Positions 22,201 to 37,200 are shown, counted from the first letter of the stretch. The stretch: DNA of 64,000 nt from Vanessa cardui (GCF_905220365.1 NC_061124.1:10170501-10234500); one strand, 5' to 3'. Notes: generated from the sequence alone by a model not told the origin. Program-made: numbers and translations.

Positions 22201-25200
22201 GAAACATGCCAGTGTTTGGTGAATATTCTTGATTTATCATTAGCTTATTGTTTAAATTTTATTGTCAATTCATAATTTTCAATACCTATTTTTTTTGCAT
22301 TTTCATTATAAATAATCGATTGTGCTATTATTGAAATATAACATAAGTTAACGGTGAAAAAAATCATAATAGTAAACCGAATATCCATTGCAAATTTAGT
22401 AGATTCAACTAGATTCCATCAACAGTTCACTTGTAGGTCTACCCTTTACCTATTAAATCGAACTAAATTTATATTAACTCAAATATACGTAATGTAAACA
22501 ATAAACATCATATACAGTATACGAATTGCATACGCAATACGAATCGTTTCGTCGCTCTAACATAACAGTATGACATGAGACATCAGAAGTAACTATAGTT
22601 TGTTCGCGTTAAGAATGCAGTGAGTTGTCATTGTTTACCGGCTTTACTCCGCCCCCTGACCAATCAAATCTTTTTTAACAGCAGGGTGAAGGTATATGCA
22701 TATTTGTGTTAAAATTCCAACAAATTATATTTGTTTTAAAGACTAAGTATAATGAATTTAAAAAATACACATTAAAGTAAAAAATCGAATCGGGGTGTTT
22801 AATCAACAAAATTCTTAACACTAGGTATATACAATCGTTTGCGAATCTTGCCATCGCGATGTAGAAATTTACATATTTTGACATAACGTCATCTAGTAGC
22901 TATAGGTTACATTAATTATTACGTGTACAGCTTGAATAAATTAAATATAAATACATAAATAAACAAAATTTAAATTATAAAAATAAAAATATCAATTAAT
23001 AAATAATTAAATGTGAACTTGACTTTGTAATTTGAAAAGATTTGATTGGTCAAAGGGGGCGGAGTCAGGCCGGTAAACAATGACAACTCACTGCATTCTT
23101 AACGCGAACAGACTATAGTAACGATACGATAGTAACGAGTACTGATTGCTATAGTAACGAACACAATAATACGTTTTTTTCCGTTACTTTTCAAATGACA
23201 CGGTTATATGAGCGCAACGAGTGTTAGCTACGTATTGCCCCCCCTCCCCCCTCCCTATTGTTGGCGGGGCGACCTGTCCTTGTCGGGCGGCGGCGGCGCG
23301 GGCTGCTGGAACACGTTGATGACGGCGCGCGACACGACGTCGAGCCAGGCGCTCAGCTCCGACGAGCCGCTGGGGAACTGCTTGAACATCAGCTGCAGGT
23401 CCAACCACGACATGCGCAGCGACCACTGCTCCAGGTTCTACGCAGGTAACGCTCGTTAGTTTACAGACAAACATACAACAGAAATAAGGCAATTTAAAAG
23501 CTAACCAAGCAATTACATCATATTAAAACATATTAAAATAAAAAATAAAATAATATTAATAATAAAAATGAGACAAAGTCACATACATTACTCTGATCCA
23601 AATGTAAGTAGCTAAAGCACTTGTGTTATGGAAAATCAGAAGTAACGACGGCACCACAAACACCCAGACCCAAGACAACATAGAAAACTAATTATAATCT
23701 ATATCGGCTCGACCGGGACTCGAACCCGGGACCTCGGAGTGGCGTACCCATGGAAACCGGTGTACAGACCACTCGACCATGGAGGTCGTCGTCGATCATA
23801 TGGAGTTTCTTTTCTGTTCATTTTTTTTATTTTAGTTGTCAATTTGAGCATTCAATCAAAATCAAAATAAACTTTATTCAAGTAGGCCTTCACAAGCACT
23901 TTTGAATCGTCATTTTACAATTAAGTGAAGCTACCGTCGGTTCGGAAAGTAGATTCTCGGTAGAATCTACTTTAGAACCGAGAAGAAACTCAGTAGTTAC
24001 TCTTTTTTAACATTTAAAAAATACAAAGTCATGTTAGTTATATACAATTATTTAAATTAATATTAGTAAACTTTATTGTGAGTCGAGATGGCCCCGTGGT
24101 TAGAACGCGTGCATCTTAACCGATGATTGCGGGTTCAAACCCAGACAAGCACCGCTGATTCATGTGCTTAATTTGTCTTTATAATTCATCTCGTGCTCAG
24201 CGGTGAAGGAAAATATCGTGAGGAAACCTGCATGAGACAAATTGAATAGAAATTCTGCCATATGTGTATTCCACCAATCCGCATTTGAACAGCGTGATGG
24301 AATATGTTCCAAACCTTCTCCTCAAAGGGAGAGGAGGCCTTTAGCCCAGCAGTGGGAATTTACAGGCTGTTGTTAACATTATTGCTATTATAAGTTACGT
24401 TACCTCCAGCAAACGAGTAATCATCGTCTTTTGGTCGAGGTCGGGGTGCGTGTGACTTGCCGAATCCGGATAGCATATCATATGAAGTAACCTGAAATAA
24501 CAACATATATTAATACATTTGAAATAAGATCAATCACCAATAAGGCTGCTGTTAGATACCTAATACTCGAGCAATACATTTTATATTATGGATAAATAAG
24601 GCTTAATGTTATAGGGTAATGCTACTGATATTGTAATAGTATTTATTCTACTAAACATTATCTCCAAACTATTTCAAAGTTTAATTATAGGAAAAAAAAA
24701 AATTGGATTCAAATATGCTCTTTTGTAAAATTTACTCGAATAAAATATATTCGACTTGATTTAAAAGAGGCGTCATTGTTGAATGACAATAAATATTATT
24801 TTTCAAAATAAATTAAAAAGTTAATGGAATTTCATGGATTTATTAAAATTTAGGAGAGACGTCATTAGTAATATTAATTAATTGATGAGGACCACATCAG
24901 TAGATTAAATCAATTTAACCATTGGTAAAACATGAGCAATATGAAATATAAAATGTATCCAAAATGTATCTACTTGGTGTTAGGGATTTGTGCAAGCCCG
25001 TCTGGGTAGGTACCACCCACTCATCAGTTATCCTACCGCCAAAAAACAGTACTCGGTATTGTTGTGTTCTGGTTTGAAGGATGAGTGAGTCAGTGTAACT
25101 ACAGGCACAAGGGACATAACATCTTAGTTCCCAAGGTTGGTGGCACATTGACGATGTAAGGAATAGTTAATATTTCTTACAGCTTCATTGTCTATTGGTA

Positions 25201-28200
25201 ATGGTAACCACTTACCAACAGGTGGCCCATATGCTCGTCCGCCAACCTATACCATAAAAAAAATCCAATATTTGGTGTCGTTCTTGTAACTCTGACCTTT
25301 GCGCCTGCCTCGGTGTAAGCATGGAGTCCAGAAGCATATCTGGTTGATAGAGTTCATCAGGATTTTGTAGACATTTCTGTAGGACCCATTCTTCGGAACA
25401 TATTTCAGCGAGAACGCGCCTCGCTAACGATGACAAAGACTGGGAGGAATCTAGAAGAGTCGATCCTACACCACCGCTACCCCTGTAATTAAGTACGATA
25501 TACTATATTACTATTAAAAAAATACCAATATCAGATTCCATTGAGATTAATGAGAGCGAAACGATGAAAAAAACACTCCTGTTATTCACAAACACATTAA
25601 CCGAACTTTTAGGTACGTATAGTACGACACAAGTTAGATGTAGCATCGGAAAATGCAATGGAATGAAAATAAAACCGATTAATGCCGATTTACACAACCA
25701 ATAGAAATAGCTCACTATCGCGCCACTTGACGCTATTCGTCCGTATAGATTCTCGCGTCAGAGAAAGCAAGTGCATGTAAATCGTCGTGTCAAATTGGCG
25801 AATATATTAGGTCATATGATATTACAAGTTATTACGTTTGTACAAAGATCATAGTCGCATGAAAAATAAATTTTGATAATTTTGATTAGCGTACTCAATT
25901 CGGATGTGATCGATTTTTACGAATTTTGCCGATGCCACATCTAAGTTGTGTCGTACTATACCAGTAAACATACAAATAAAAAAAAAATCCCGAGTTATTT
26001 ATAATGTTATACATCGTGAATATTTTTAAGTATACAATGTGAAATTATGTAGCATATAATATGTTACATAATGACACGTTTGTTCATACATATAATTAGT
26101 CTTTTACATTTCATGTATTATGTTATTTACAGATTAAAAAAAAAACGATAAGTGTATGCGCGATATTAATTGACAATTAAACAAAATTATTGAGAATATA
26201 ATAATAGATTTCATTAATAACTCAAAACAAAACCATAATGTAACGTAAAATGAGTCTCTTGCAAGGGTTTTTAAGTAGCTTAACAATATTCCAACGGTAA
26301 ACTGAAGGTAAATATTCTCTACTAACCTAACCATAAGAGGAAAAAGATAATGAAAATAATAAACATTTCGCAGAAAATTGAAGCGATACCATTGGTCGAG
26401 AGCTTGTTTAATCTATGGTAATAATTAATCACTATGGATTTGCGAAAATAGGGGGTTTTAAACGTCGCGCAAAATTGTCATCAAAGTGAAATTTGTATAA
26501 TTAAGCGTTGTATTATAAATTAAGAAATATTAATCAAAAACTCTCAGTAATGCACAATATAGTTAAGTCATTAGCAAAACGTAAGAATTAAGTAAATCTT
26601 TTTCCTGGTTCCATTGAAATAGATTATAACTATTTTATACATTTATCATTTATACACTTATCATTCTTTCTCAATTACTAGTTCGTATTCTTTAAACGAA
26701 TATAAATTAATGTTCATCGTTATTTAGATACACTTTTTATTAATAGAATTGTTTTTAAACAAGCTTTTATTTAAGTGACATTAATAGGTTAGCAGTATTT
26801 ACGACACAACCTAAATGTAACATCGGCAAAATTCGTAAAACCGATCACATCCGAATTAAGTACGCCATCCCAAATTATCAATATTCATTTCTTATGCGAA
26901 TATGATCTTTACCCGAACATAATAACTTGTAATATCATATGATTTCATATATTCGTCAATTTGACACGTCGATTTACATGCACTTTCTTTCTCGAAATGG
27001 CACTGTTAGGGTGCTGTTTATATTGGTCGTATAAATCGGCAGTTATTCGTTTTATTGAATTTGCTGATGCTACATCTAAGTTGTGTCGTACTATATCAAG
27101 ATAATGTGTCTAAATTGACAAGGTTTGATCGATAAATATAGATGTGTTAAATAAAAGCTTGCAATATTATTGACGAATTATTTATATAAAACTGACATTG
27201 ATATGAAAAAATATGTTAGAGTTTCATTTTATTTATTTAGTTTTCCCAATAATCTTAACATAATATTATGATAATGGTATCAGCAACACAAGAAAAGCAA
27301 AGCAACAGATAATTATTGACAATATATTTTAAGGATATTTTTATTACATGAACCGGTAGTAGTAATCTGGTACCCGTAAGAGAAGAGAGGTATGAATTGT
27401 TCTGATATATTTTTATTTCACGTATTATTTTATAACTCATTGCTAGTATTATATATGATCTATATATAAGTATATCTATCTATGAAAATTATCACCAGCT
27501 TTCGTGAAAATAGTAGGTTGGACACATATAAACTTATATATCCATTGATAATTTTTGGTAAAATTTTCCTATCTTTCCCTCCAAATAAAGATATATATTT
27601 TACTAGGAAGGATTACAAGTACTATTAAGATGATAGCATTTGCTTTCCCTTTTCATCCAATACGGGGGAAAACCTACATATCTATTTTAGTTCCGTTCAA
27701 TTACTAAGGATATGTACAATATTGAAATAATTGTCTTTTTAATAGACTTTAATAAGACAGTAAAATTCTCTATTATATAAAATTTGAAATTATAAATAGT
27801 TTAACGCAAAAATCGTTTTCGTTTAAGAAAATCTTTAAAGTTGAACAATAATACGCAAAATAAATTGTGATATAACATTTTATAGATATCGAATTAGTTT
27901 CATAGTTAGGTGAGAGGACCGGGCGAGGTGATGAGGTGACAACCACACGGATTTGTGAAGCCATGAAGGTACGTGAATGTGCTCATAACTCATAAAATAA
28001 AAACAAACCTAGGAGTTCTATGGCCCCCACTCATCTCTGTATCTACCATCCTAAGAATAAAAAACATTTGTATATTATATATATTATATATAAATTAAAA
28101 AACAATATTTTATACGTCATAAACAATAGTGATACTTGAAAAATGTAAATAATAATATGATCTGTGGCATTAGGCGAATTAAAAAATTTGCACGTTTTCT

Positions 28201-31200
28201 ATGTAGATAATAAATAAAGAATTATATAATCTGTTGTTATATAGATAATCAATATACTTACGACATGAGGTCTAGTTGAGCGTCGGTGGGCACGGTGTCG
28301 CTGGTCCCCAGTATGTGGGAAAGCTCGCTAGACTTCTTCCCACTGGGCTTGCCGCCGTCCCGAGCCGTAGAATCTCCTACCACTATTGGACATATAAAAA
28401 AAAATAAGTTTCCGCAATTATCAAATTAAGATAATGTTCGACACGCATCCAATAAAAGCCACCTAAACTACGGGATTACACTGAGTAAAACAACCGTTGC
28501 AAGGTGAACCGACTTTATTCACACTCTGAAGAAAAGGCCCTGTATGTAAACTGGGCGACCCTTATATACCTTCCAGCGAACACAACGCTTGCGCGATTCA
28601 GCAATGAGCCGCCGTTGCCTACCGCTTATGACATGATATGAAGATTCAGTTGACAACTTCACTAACGCGATTCAGAATGAATCGTGACATGTTTCAGTGA
28701 CATACTATTTTATTGCATACAGTTTATATCTTATTTTATATTATATTTTATTTTAAACTATATAGGTATAACCTCTTTTTAGAATATAAGCTTACCATAC
28801 AGAAGTTTTGTATTTTATACTCAGTTTTTGTAATTTTTTTTAATATGCTTTTGGAATTTAAAGTTGGAAATATCATATTCGCTTGATTGGGAAAGCATGT
28901 AAGATTATCGGTCAGACAAACTTCCCTCTCAGTTATTGTTGAAGATTAAGGGTGTGTGTGTGTGGATGGTCAACGACTCACTGAGGATGGCCTTGAGCGT
29001 GGCGAGCACGGGCCCCACGCCGATGTTCTTGTGCGCGGCGGCCAGCAGGTGGCGGTCGCACGACAGCCGCACGCCCGCGCCCGCGCCGCCCGGGCCCGGC
29101 GACGTCGACACGCTGTACAGTCCTGCCACCACGCACACACACGTAAACATACATTCATGACTTATATGTATCTCGGTAACCCTTATAGTACGACACAAAT
29201 TAGATGTAGCATCGGAAAATGCAATGGAATGAAAATAAAACCGATTACTGCCGATTTACACAACCAATAGTAATAGCTCCCTATCGCGCCATTCGACGCT
29301 ATTGATCGCTATAGATTTACGCATCAGAGAAAGCAAGTGCATGTAAATCGACGCGTCAAATTCACCAATATATTTGGTCATATGATATTACAAGTTATTA
29401 CGTTTGTGTAAAGATCATATTCACATCAGAAATAAATTTTGATAATTTGGGATAGCGTACTCAACTCGGATGTGATCGATTTTTACGAATTTTGCCGATG
29501 CGACATCTAAGTTGTGTCGTAGTATACGTAGCTATTCTTCATTCAGATTCGTATAAAACCAACTGGATTAAAATTAAGTATAATAATTTGAAGTCAATCT
29601 AGGAAAAGGTATGGTCAAAAGTAGAGATGGACGGTAAGAGGCAAGGAATACCACTGAATCTAAAAAGACCGAAACTTGTCAAAGTCAAATTGTCAAAACA
29701 TTTCCTCTCCCGTCCCGTATTTGGTGAGATTGAGCGAGAAGGTTAGTGACTTTCCATACCGGGCTGCGGCGTATCCACGGTCTTGAACAGCCGCAGCAGC
29801 AGGTGGCAGGTGAGCCTGGCGCCGGCGTCTGGCGAGGGCGCGTTGGGGGGCAGCGGCCCGCCCCCGCCGCACGCCTTCACCAGCGACGGCAGCGCCGCGT
29901 GGCGCACGAAGTCCTCCAGCGAGAAACAGTGACGCGCTATAAACCAACAAACATATTTATACAAACAATATTGGTACTTTTACAAAACTATCACGCTACG
30001 ATATATACGGAACGACACAAATTAAAGTCCATAATAGGCTATTTGACAATGCAAAAAATAAATTGTGAATTATTGTAATCACTGTATATTATGAGTTTAA
30101 AAATGGTTATTTACTAACGAGAGTTGAAAATAATACTTTATTTATTCAAAAATCATTAAATAAAAATTCATTTTTTCAAACGTTTGTCACGTGACACAAA
30201 ACGCTCCTGATTGGCCGTGCTTATGATGAAGTCACTATCTTGTAAACCTTGCTTTTCTACTATATGTACCACAGATTAAAATACAGCAAAGTGACGTCAC
30301 CGACCCCTTTGCAGCGCCATATTGTCCAAGTAGCGTTTTCGCGCGTTATTTAAATATGGGATATTTAATATGATATTTTTCGGCAAATACGTACTAGAAA
30401 TAAAAAAAAAACAACTTTTACTGGGTTCCTTAACCTCTACTTAATAATATAAAATGGATTTTAAAAAGCAGTCAAATAGCCTATTGTGTGGAGCTCCGAG
30501 TGTTCGATAACGAGGGGGCGCGCGCTCACCGACGAGGATGCAGGTGAAGACGGCGAGCGCGTCGTGCGCGGCGGCGTCGTGCAGGTCGCGGTGGTGCAGC
30601 AGGTCGGGGTAGAGCGCGGGCGCGGCGTGCTGCGCGTGCGGCGGGTAGTGCTGCGCGCCGCACAGCGCCACCAGCGCGCCCAGCCACTCGGCCGCCAGGC
30701 TGCTGCACAGCGCCGTCATCTCGGCGCACACCACGCCCAGCTCGTTGACGCGGTCGTTGTCCACCTCGCGGCACACGGCCAGCATGGCGGAGCACACGAA
30801 GCTGTACCGGTTCGCGGGCGACTCCGCCACCTGACGCGCCCACGACACCTCGATTTTTCCTGATTGTATGAAATTAATGGCTGTTTTTAAATAATTTTTA
30901 TGAAACCATGATCCGAGAAGAGTTCGAGTGACGTGAGATATATAAAATTTACTAAACCTTTTCTGGGGTTAGTGAAGAATTCGCTCAGAAACTGCGGATT
31001 GTACGGGTAATTCGACGGCGTCGGGGTCAGCGGGGAGTACAGTGCTTGCCTGAAAAAAAAAGTACATGCCTAAAAAATCATAGATAAAAAATTAAATGAT
31101 TGCCATTACAAGGTTATGGATATATAAATGCTTAAGTATTAGAGAATGGTAACATAAACAGAATCGCTTCCAACGTGTAGGGATTGCTTTAGCTTGTACT

Positions 31201-34200
31201 TGATTTTCGGGTATGCGTTGGCGAAGGTGTCGGCGTGCGGCGCGTGGAACAGGTGCGCGGCCGCCTTGTACAGGTCGTGCAGCTGCGCCAGCACGCAGCG
31301 CTCGGCCGAGCCGCAGTCGCCCGGGTTCACCACGCACTTCACCAGCCGGCACAGCTGCTCGAACACCGCCGACGTTTGCTCCACGCACACTGACAGTTCA
31401 ATTTTAGATACATATTAATAAGCCATAAGTATTAAATAGAGTTATACTAATAATAAATAAATTTTAAATTAACTGGAACAGTAGTGGTTTATGAGTGACC
31501 CAGTGTGCTTATCGATACGAGGGACATGACACATCCCATGAGTGGCAGAACAGTTATTATCACAGTACCCTTGGACGAGGGTGAAAATAAAAAAATGGTT
31601 GTTTTTGTATTGATATATTGCCATAATTATTGAAAAGAATTATGCGAATTAATAAATAAATTTTAAATTAACTGAAACAGTAGTGGTTTATGAGTGACCC
31701 AGTGTGCTTATCGATACGAGGGATATGACACATCCCATGAGTGGCAGCACAGTTATTATCTCAGTACCCTTGGACGAGAGTAAAAAAAAAAAAAAAAATT
31801 GTCATTGAAAGTTACATCTTTGAAATCTCATGAAAACATAATGCGATATCTGTGAGGACGTACGCAGCAAGCAGGAGTGGTATCTGCGGAGCGCGCCGAC
31901 GGTGTAGAGCGCCAGCGCGGAGGTGTAGGCGCGCGGCGCCGCCAGCCCGCTGATGGGCGCGCCGCGGGACAGCAGCGCCGCCTCCACCTCCGACAGCTCT
32001 TTCAGGATCTGGTAAGCCGCGGCTTATGTTACAACTACGGCAATATCGAAGCTTCCAATTACAGTTAAACTATGATAATTTCGGCCATGGCGGTCAATTA
32101 TAAAGGAGACTAACAAACTTTCTGGAACAGTATTATATATACTCTTTTACCTCACGACCGAAAAGAGTTTAGACTCCAGGCTATTAATGAGAGATTCTAT
32201 TGGAAAATCCAGTAACTTTTATCAGCTCGATCTAGTATTTAAGCTCCCAGGAGCTCAGAATCTGCGGCTTTGTATCTACCCACTACACAAACAACGGTTC
32301 AGACTCCAAGCTATTAATGAGAGATTCTATAGGAAAACCTAATAACTATTTACCAGCCCGATCCAGTATATAAGCTCCCAGGAGCTCAGTATCTGCGGCC
32401 TTGTAGCTACCCTCTACACAAAAGACTCGTGGTCTCGTCACCTGGATGCAGGTCTCGATGAGGCCGTGCACGTTGAGCGCGATCTCCATGAGGTCGAGCG
32501 CGAAGGCCACGTGCTCGGGCTGCGGCAGGTACGTGGTGGCGCCCGCGGCGTACGCGGCCAGCGCCTCGCACACGGCGCCGCCCACCGCCCACGACACCGC
32601 ACCCTGCTCGTACATCGACATCGCCTGCGACCAGCGCGAACGGTCAACTCACTTCATACAGGTTTACAGACCACTTTTGCAACAAGAGCCGAGATGGCCC
32701 AGTGGTTAGAACGCGTACATCTTAATCGATGATTGCGGGTTCAAACCCAGGCAAGCACCGCTGTTTCATGTGCTTAATTTGTCTTTATAATTCATCTCGT
32801 GATCAGCGGTGAAGGAAAACATCGTGAGGAAACCTGCATGTGACAAATTTCATAGAAATTCTGCCACATGTGCATTCCACCAACCCGCATTGGAACAGCG
32901 TGGTGGAATATGTTCCAAGCCTTCTCCTCAAAGGGAGAGAAGGCCTTTAGCCCAGCAGTGGGAATTTACAGGCTGTTGTTGTTGTTGTTTGCAACAAGAA
33001 TATTTGGATATATACCTGTTTGAAAAGCGAGTCGGCCAGGTACAATGAACATTTAAGTACACATCAGCACATTAATGGCGTAAGGAATGGGCAATAATTC
33101 AAATACTTTCCAATAGTTACAGTTGATCAAATTCAAGTACTTCCTGCCTGCTTGAGTACATAAACTTTAAAAAATATAAACAGATTCCTACCTGAAACTT
33201 ATGAGTCACCGCTTCGAAGTTGAATTCGCTGCGGGAGTGCTTCTTTATTTTACCCCCCTCGGCGACGTCGATCGAAAACTTCTTCGAGAACAACTTGCAG
33301 ATTTCTGACGACAAAACACTCCGTGAAAACATTTCCTCCATACCTAAGATGAGTTACCTAATATCTTGTATGAGTCGGCAGTACCCTTGGTCATCTTCTT
33401 GACGGCGTGTTTGGCGTCGTCGCGCTGGCGGCCGACGCCGTAGAGGAGGATGTGGCGCTGGTTGGCGTCGTGCGGCGTGTGCTCCGGCTCGGTGGGCGGC
33501 AGCGCGAAGTGCATGGTGTAGTGGTAGTGGCGCGACACGGCGCCGCCGCAGCCGCCGCCCGCCGAGCTCGACGACCGCATGCCTGCACCGACCACGACTC
33601 TACCTTACTACACGTACCATAACATACAACCCGTACGAATCAGCTGTGCAATGTGTGTGACCCCAGTGAATGCGACCCCTCTCCCGCTACCCCGCCCCGC
33701 GCCCTCAGTAGCGATAGCATCTTTGTTAATAAATACAAAAATGATCTTAGACTATGAAAAATGTCGCCGCAATGGAAAATCTAGCGTCCACTTGCCGTTT
33801 TTTTATTGTTAAGCTGTAATGTCATATCGGTCCATATGTATCTTTTTAATTGGAAAACTTCGTGAGTAAAATGACCCAGTATAATGACGCCTTGCCTTAT
33901 CATAAGAACAACCCTTTATCAACATAAAAAAAATATATAATTTGTATATTTTTTATATAATTCTCATTTTATTGCAAGCGGTATCGTTCTAATGACGTCA
34001 CAGAGCGATGTGCACAGTTAATTCGTACGAGTTGTACATACATTTAACATAATTATGTTATGATATTGTGAGGAAGGTCTTGAGCACGAATAGGCTATTT
34101 GACTAGTTTTTAACCAGTAAAAGTAGATTTTTTTTATTCTGGTACATATTTGCCGAAAAATATCATGTTAAAAATTCCATATTTAAATAACGCGCGAAAA

Positions 34201-37200
34201 CGCTACTTGGACAATATGGCGCTGCAATGGGGTCGGTGACGTCACTTTGCTGTAATTTTAATCTGTGGTACATATAGTAGAAAAGCAAGGTTTACAACAA
34301 AGTGACTTCATCATAAGCCCGGCCAATCAGGGGCGTTTTGTGTCACGTGACAAACGTCTGAAAAAATGCATATTTATTTATTGATTTTTGAATAAATCAA
34401 GCATTATATTCAAGTTTCGTTAGTAAATAACCATTTTTAAACTCATAATATACAATGATTACAATAATTCACAATTTATTTTTCGCATTGTCAAATAGCC
34501 TATTTGGATGGATATAGAGGTAGGGGACGACCAATGAAACTATGGATAGATTGTGGGAAAGATATGGCTGGAAAGAATGTTACTTGTGAAATGACGTCAG
34601 ATAGGGAAGTATGGAAGAAGACACGATCCAAAGTAAATTGGGATAAGAGCAAGAGGGTGATGAAGTTTGTTATCACTAATAGAACCATTAGTGACTACTA
34701 ACTAACCATGTCAATGCAATGCTTTTGATGGTAGGCCGGTGTGGCAAATCTTTTCACACAAGTTAAAAGCAAACGCTTTGGAATTGGATGAAATACAGTA
34801 CCTGGCACAGACATGGGGCCCATCCCGATGGATTGCATTCCCGGTATACTCATTCCACTCGCTCCCATCATTGGTGAGTTGACACTGTCGAATCAAAATT
34901 ATGTTTTAGTCCAATGCTAGCACGAATGTAATTTTACACGAACCATTTGGAGCCACTTTTGACCCCCCCATAACCCCAAAACTATTTGACTTAAACGTGT
35001 CAAATTTGGCTCATATATTGAGATTTGGAAGATACATATGTATTTCAAATTTCATAAACATGTCTCAAACGGTTATTTAGATATTAATGTCCAAAAATCG
35101 TCATTTTTATGATGAGATGAGAACTATCCAAGTCAGCCCTTAGACTACAATATATTATACTAAGTTATGGAAATAAATGATGTTTTATGTAGTTACAAAT
35201 ACGTTCAGGACTGGCCATTATACTTGGCACACATTTAGATCTCACTTCTTTCGTCGTTGAAGTCAATAACCTAGACCTATATATCAATATTTTAATTGGC
35301 TCTCATTTTACATTTATGATTTTGATGGGATATAATTTATACCATTGGACTTCTTTTTTTGTTTTTGTTGGAATCATAGGCTTTCCTTAACAAAAGAAAT
35401 TATCAAAAGTCCAATCGTTTACGAGTTACTTACAACCATATGTATATTGTATAGCATTGTTAAAAATCTAATTAAATTCTTATCAAGTATTATCTATTTT
35501 TGTACATAATTGATTAAAACATAAATATTATTAGAAGAAAATTAAAATCACAAATAGCAACACCGTGACCGGATATATAAGGACGACTGGTTGGCAATAA
35601 TCGTCCATCCGCTTAGCTGTCAGAATATTTAGCGATTTGCCTGTTATAGAATGAAATTGTCTGTTGGCCGCCATTGAAATATTTAAAAAAATATCATTTC
35701 GTAATTCTATTTCTATACTAGCGGCAAGATACGATGGCTGTTTTGACACATTAAAAAAGTGATGTGAAATGTAAATTTATTATCGATATAATATATTCAA
35801 ATCGTTGTTTGTTTGCAAGTAATTTAATTCAAGTTTTTGTTGCAAGTAGTATCTGATAAAAAAGGTTTAATAAAAAAATATAAAATAATAAACATATATA
35901 AATAAAAAAAAAATTTATAAAATAGATAAAATATTTATTGTCAACACAAATATAACACCGACTTCGAGGTCGAGTGTGAGAGTGTGACGTACACGTTTAC
36001 GCAAAAGAAAGTTATCTTCGCGGCACTCCAATATTTGTAGTTTAGAAATCAAATTCGATAAATTTTATGACTAACTGCACGTCACTATTGACAATAAAGA
36101 ACAACAATTTGCTCCTTTGGTGTAATTATTTATTAAATACGAAACTTCATGAGCGAGCAAACGTCATAATGGCCATCATAGCGTGCCGCTACTATAATAA
36201 TATATATTTATTTACCTGTGAGAGGGTTCTCCGGGATCCTTAGGACTGTCTGGCGCATCCATGGAATTTTGCTGATCTTCCTTAATGTGTTGCAGTAGTT
36301 TATCGAGGTCGTCGTCTATTTTGGAGTCATCGAGATCCATTCGAACGTTCTCCTAAAATACATAACTTGCTTACCATTTTTTAATACAAAATACGTTATA
36401 TCTTACTAATATTATATACGCGAAAGTATAGCTAGTATCTGAATTAAATTTGGATAGATAGATTATATATAGCTTGGAATAGGAAATAGGTTATTTTTTA
36501 TTTGTTAAAAAGGTGTATAGCATCTGAACCCCGAATCCGAATTTCAACTTTAAACAAATATGTTACACTTGTAATCAATGTACATATCAGAAGTTGTTTT
36601 TCTTTTTTTGGATGTTGTGTAAGCCATCAATTAATATGTATATTGTTAGTGTACTTATTAAATAAATAAAATAAAATAAAATCCGGACCACACCGAAACT
36701 AGAATGTCATAATCCGCCCTATCCAATTTCGAGTGATTAATTCATCCGATTTGGATCCTTCAGAAGTACGAGTTGGATACAAAACGAATTTATAAATATG
36801 TAATGTAATTTATAATAGAAAGATACTCGTAATGTGGCTTAAATGTCATCTATGTTTGTCGAGGCGCGCACTAACTGCTTCTACGGGATCATTAGAAAGC
36901 GGTGCGCCTCGTTGGCCGGCCGATGGGACACCCACTGATTTATCGCTGGGTACCGCTCCATGCTCCCTCGACTAAACATCTTTTTTAGAACGGGGGTCTC
37001 ACCGGAGGCCGTAAATTATTTGTTATTTGCTTTGAATTTTTTCATTTTTAAATAATTCTAAATATATAAAAGTATTTAATTAATTAATTCAAATTTTAAT
37101 TTTATACATTTTTTTTTGTTACTAGCACATTAATTGTTTTGTTTTATATAGATTAATAATCTGAAATAAATGCTTATTATTTTTGACGACCTCCATGGTC

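Noticed and set aside
30486..30863. Long plus-strand ORFs opposite MED12 exon 24 (and similar at 19260-19601, 29746-30078, 32446-32732, 33407-33622)
   Set aside because: They are by-products of extreme GC3 in MED12 exons: Ala/Arg/Gly-rich, no family match, and the opposite strand carries the conserved protein.
31453..31788. CRISPR-like array
   Set aside because: Only two long direct repeats with no spacer pattern, in a eukaryotic intron.
34504..34701. 65-residue plus ORF as a gene
   Set aside because: Matches the C-terminal tail of LINE polyproteins and lacks a start context or other exons; called a LINE remnant.
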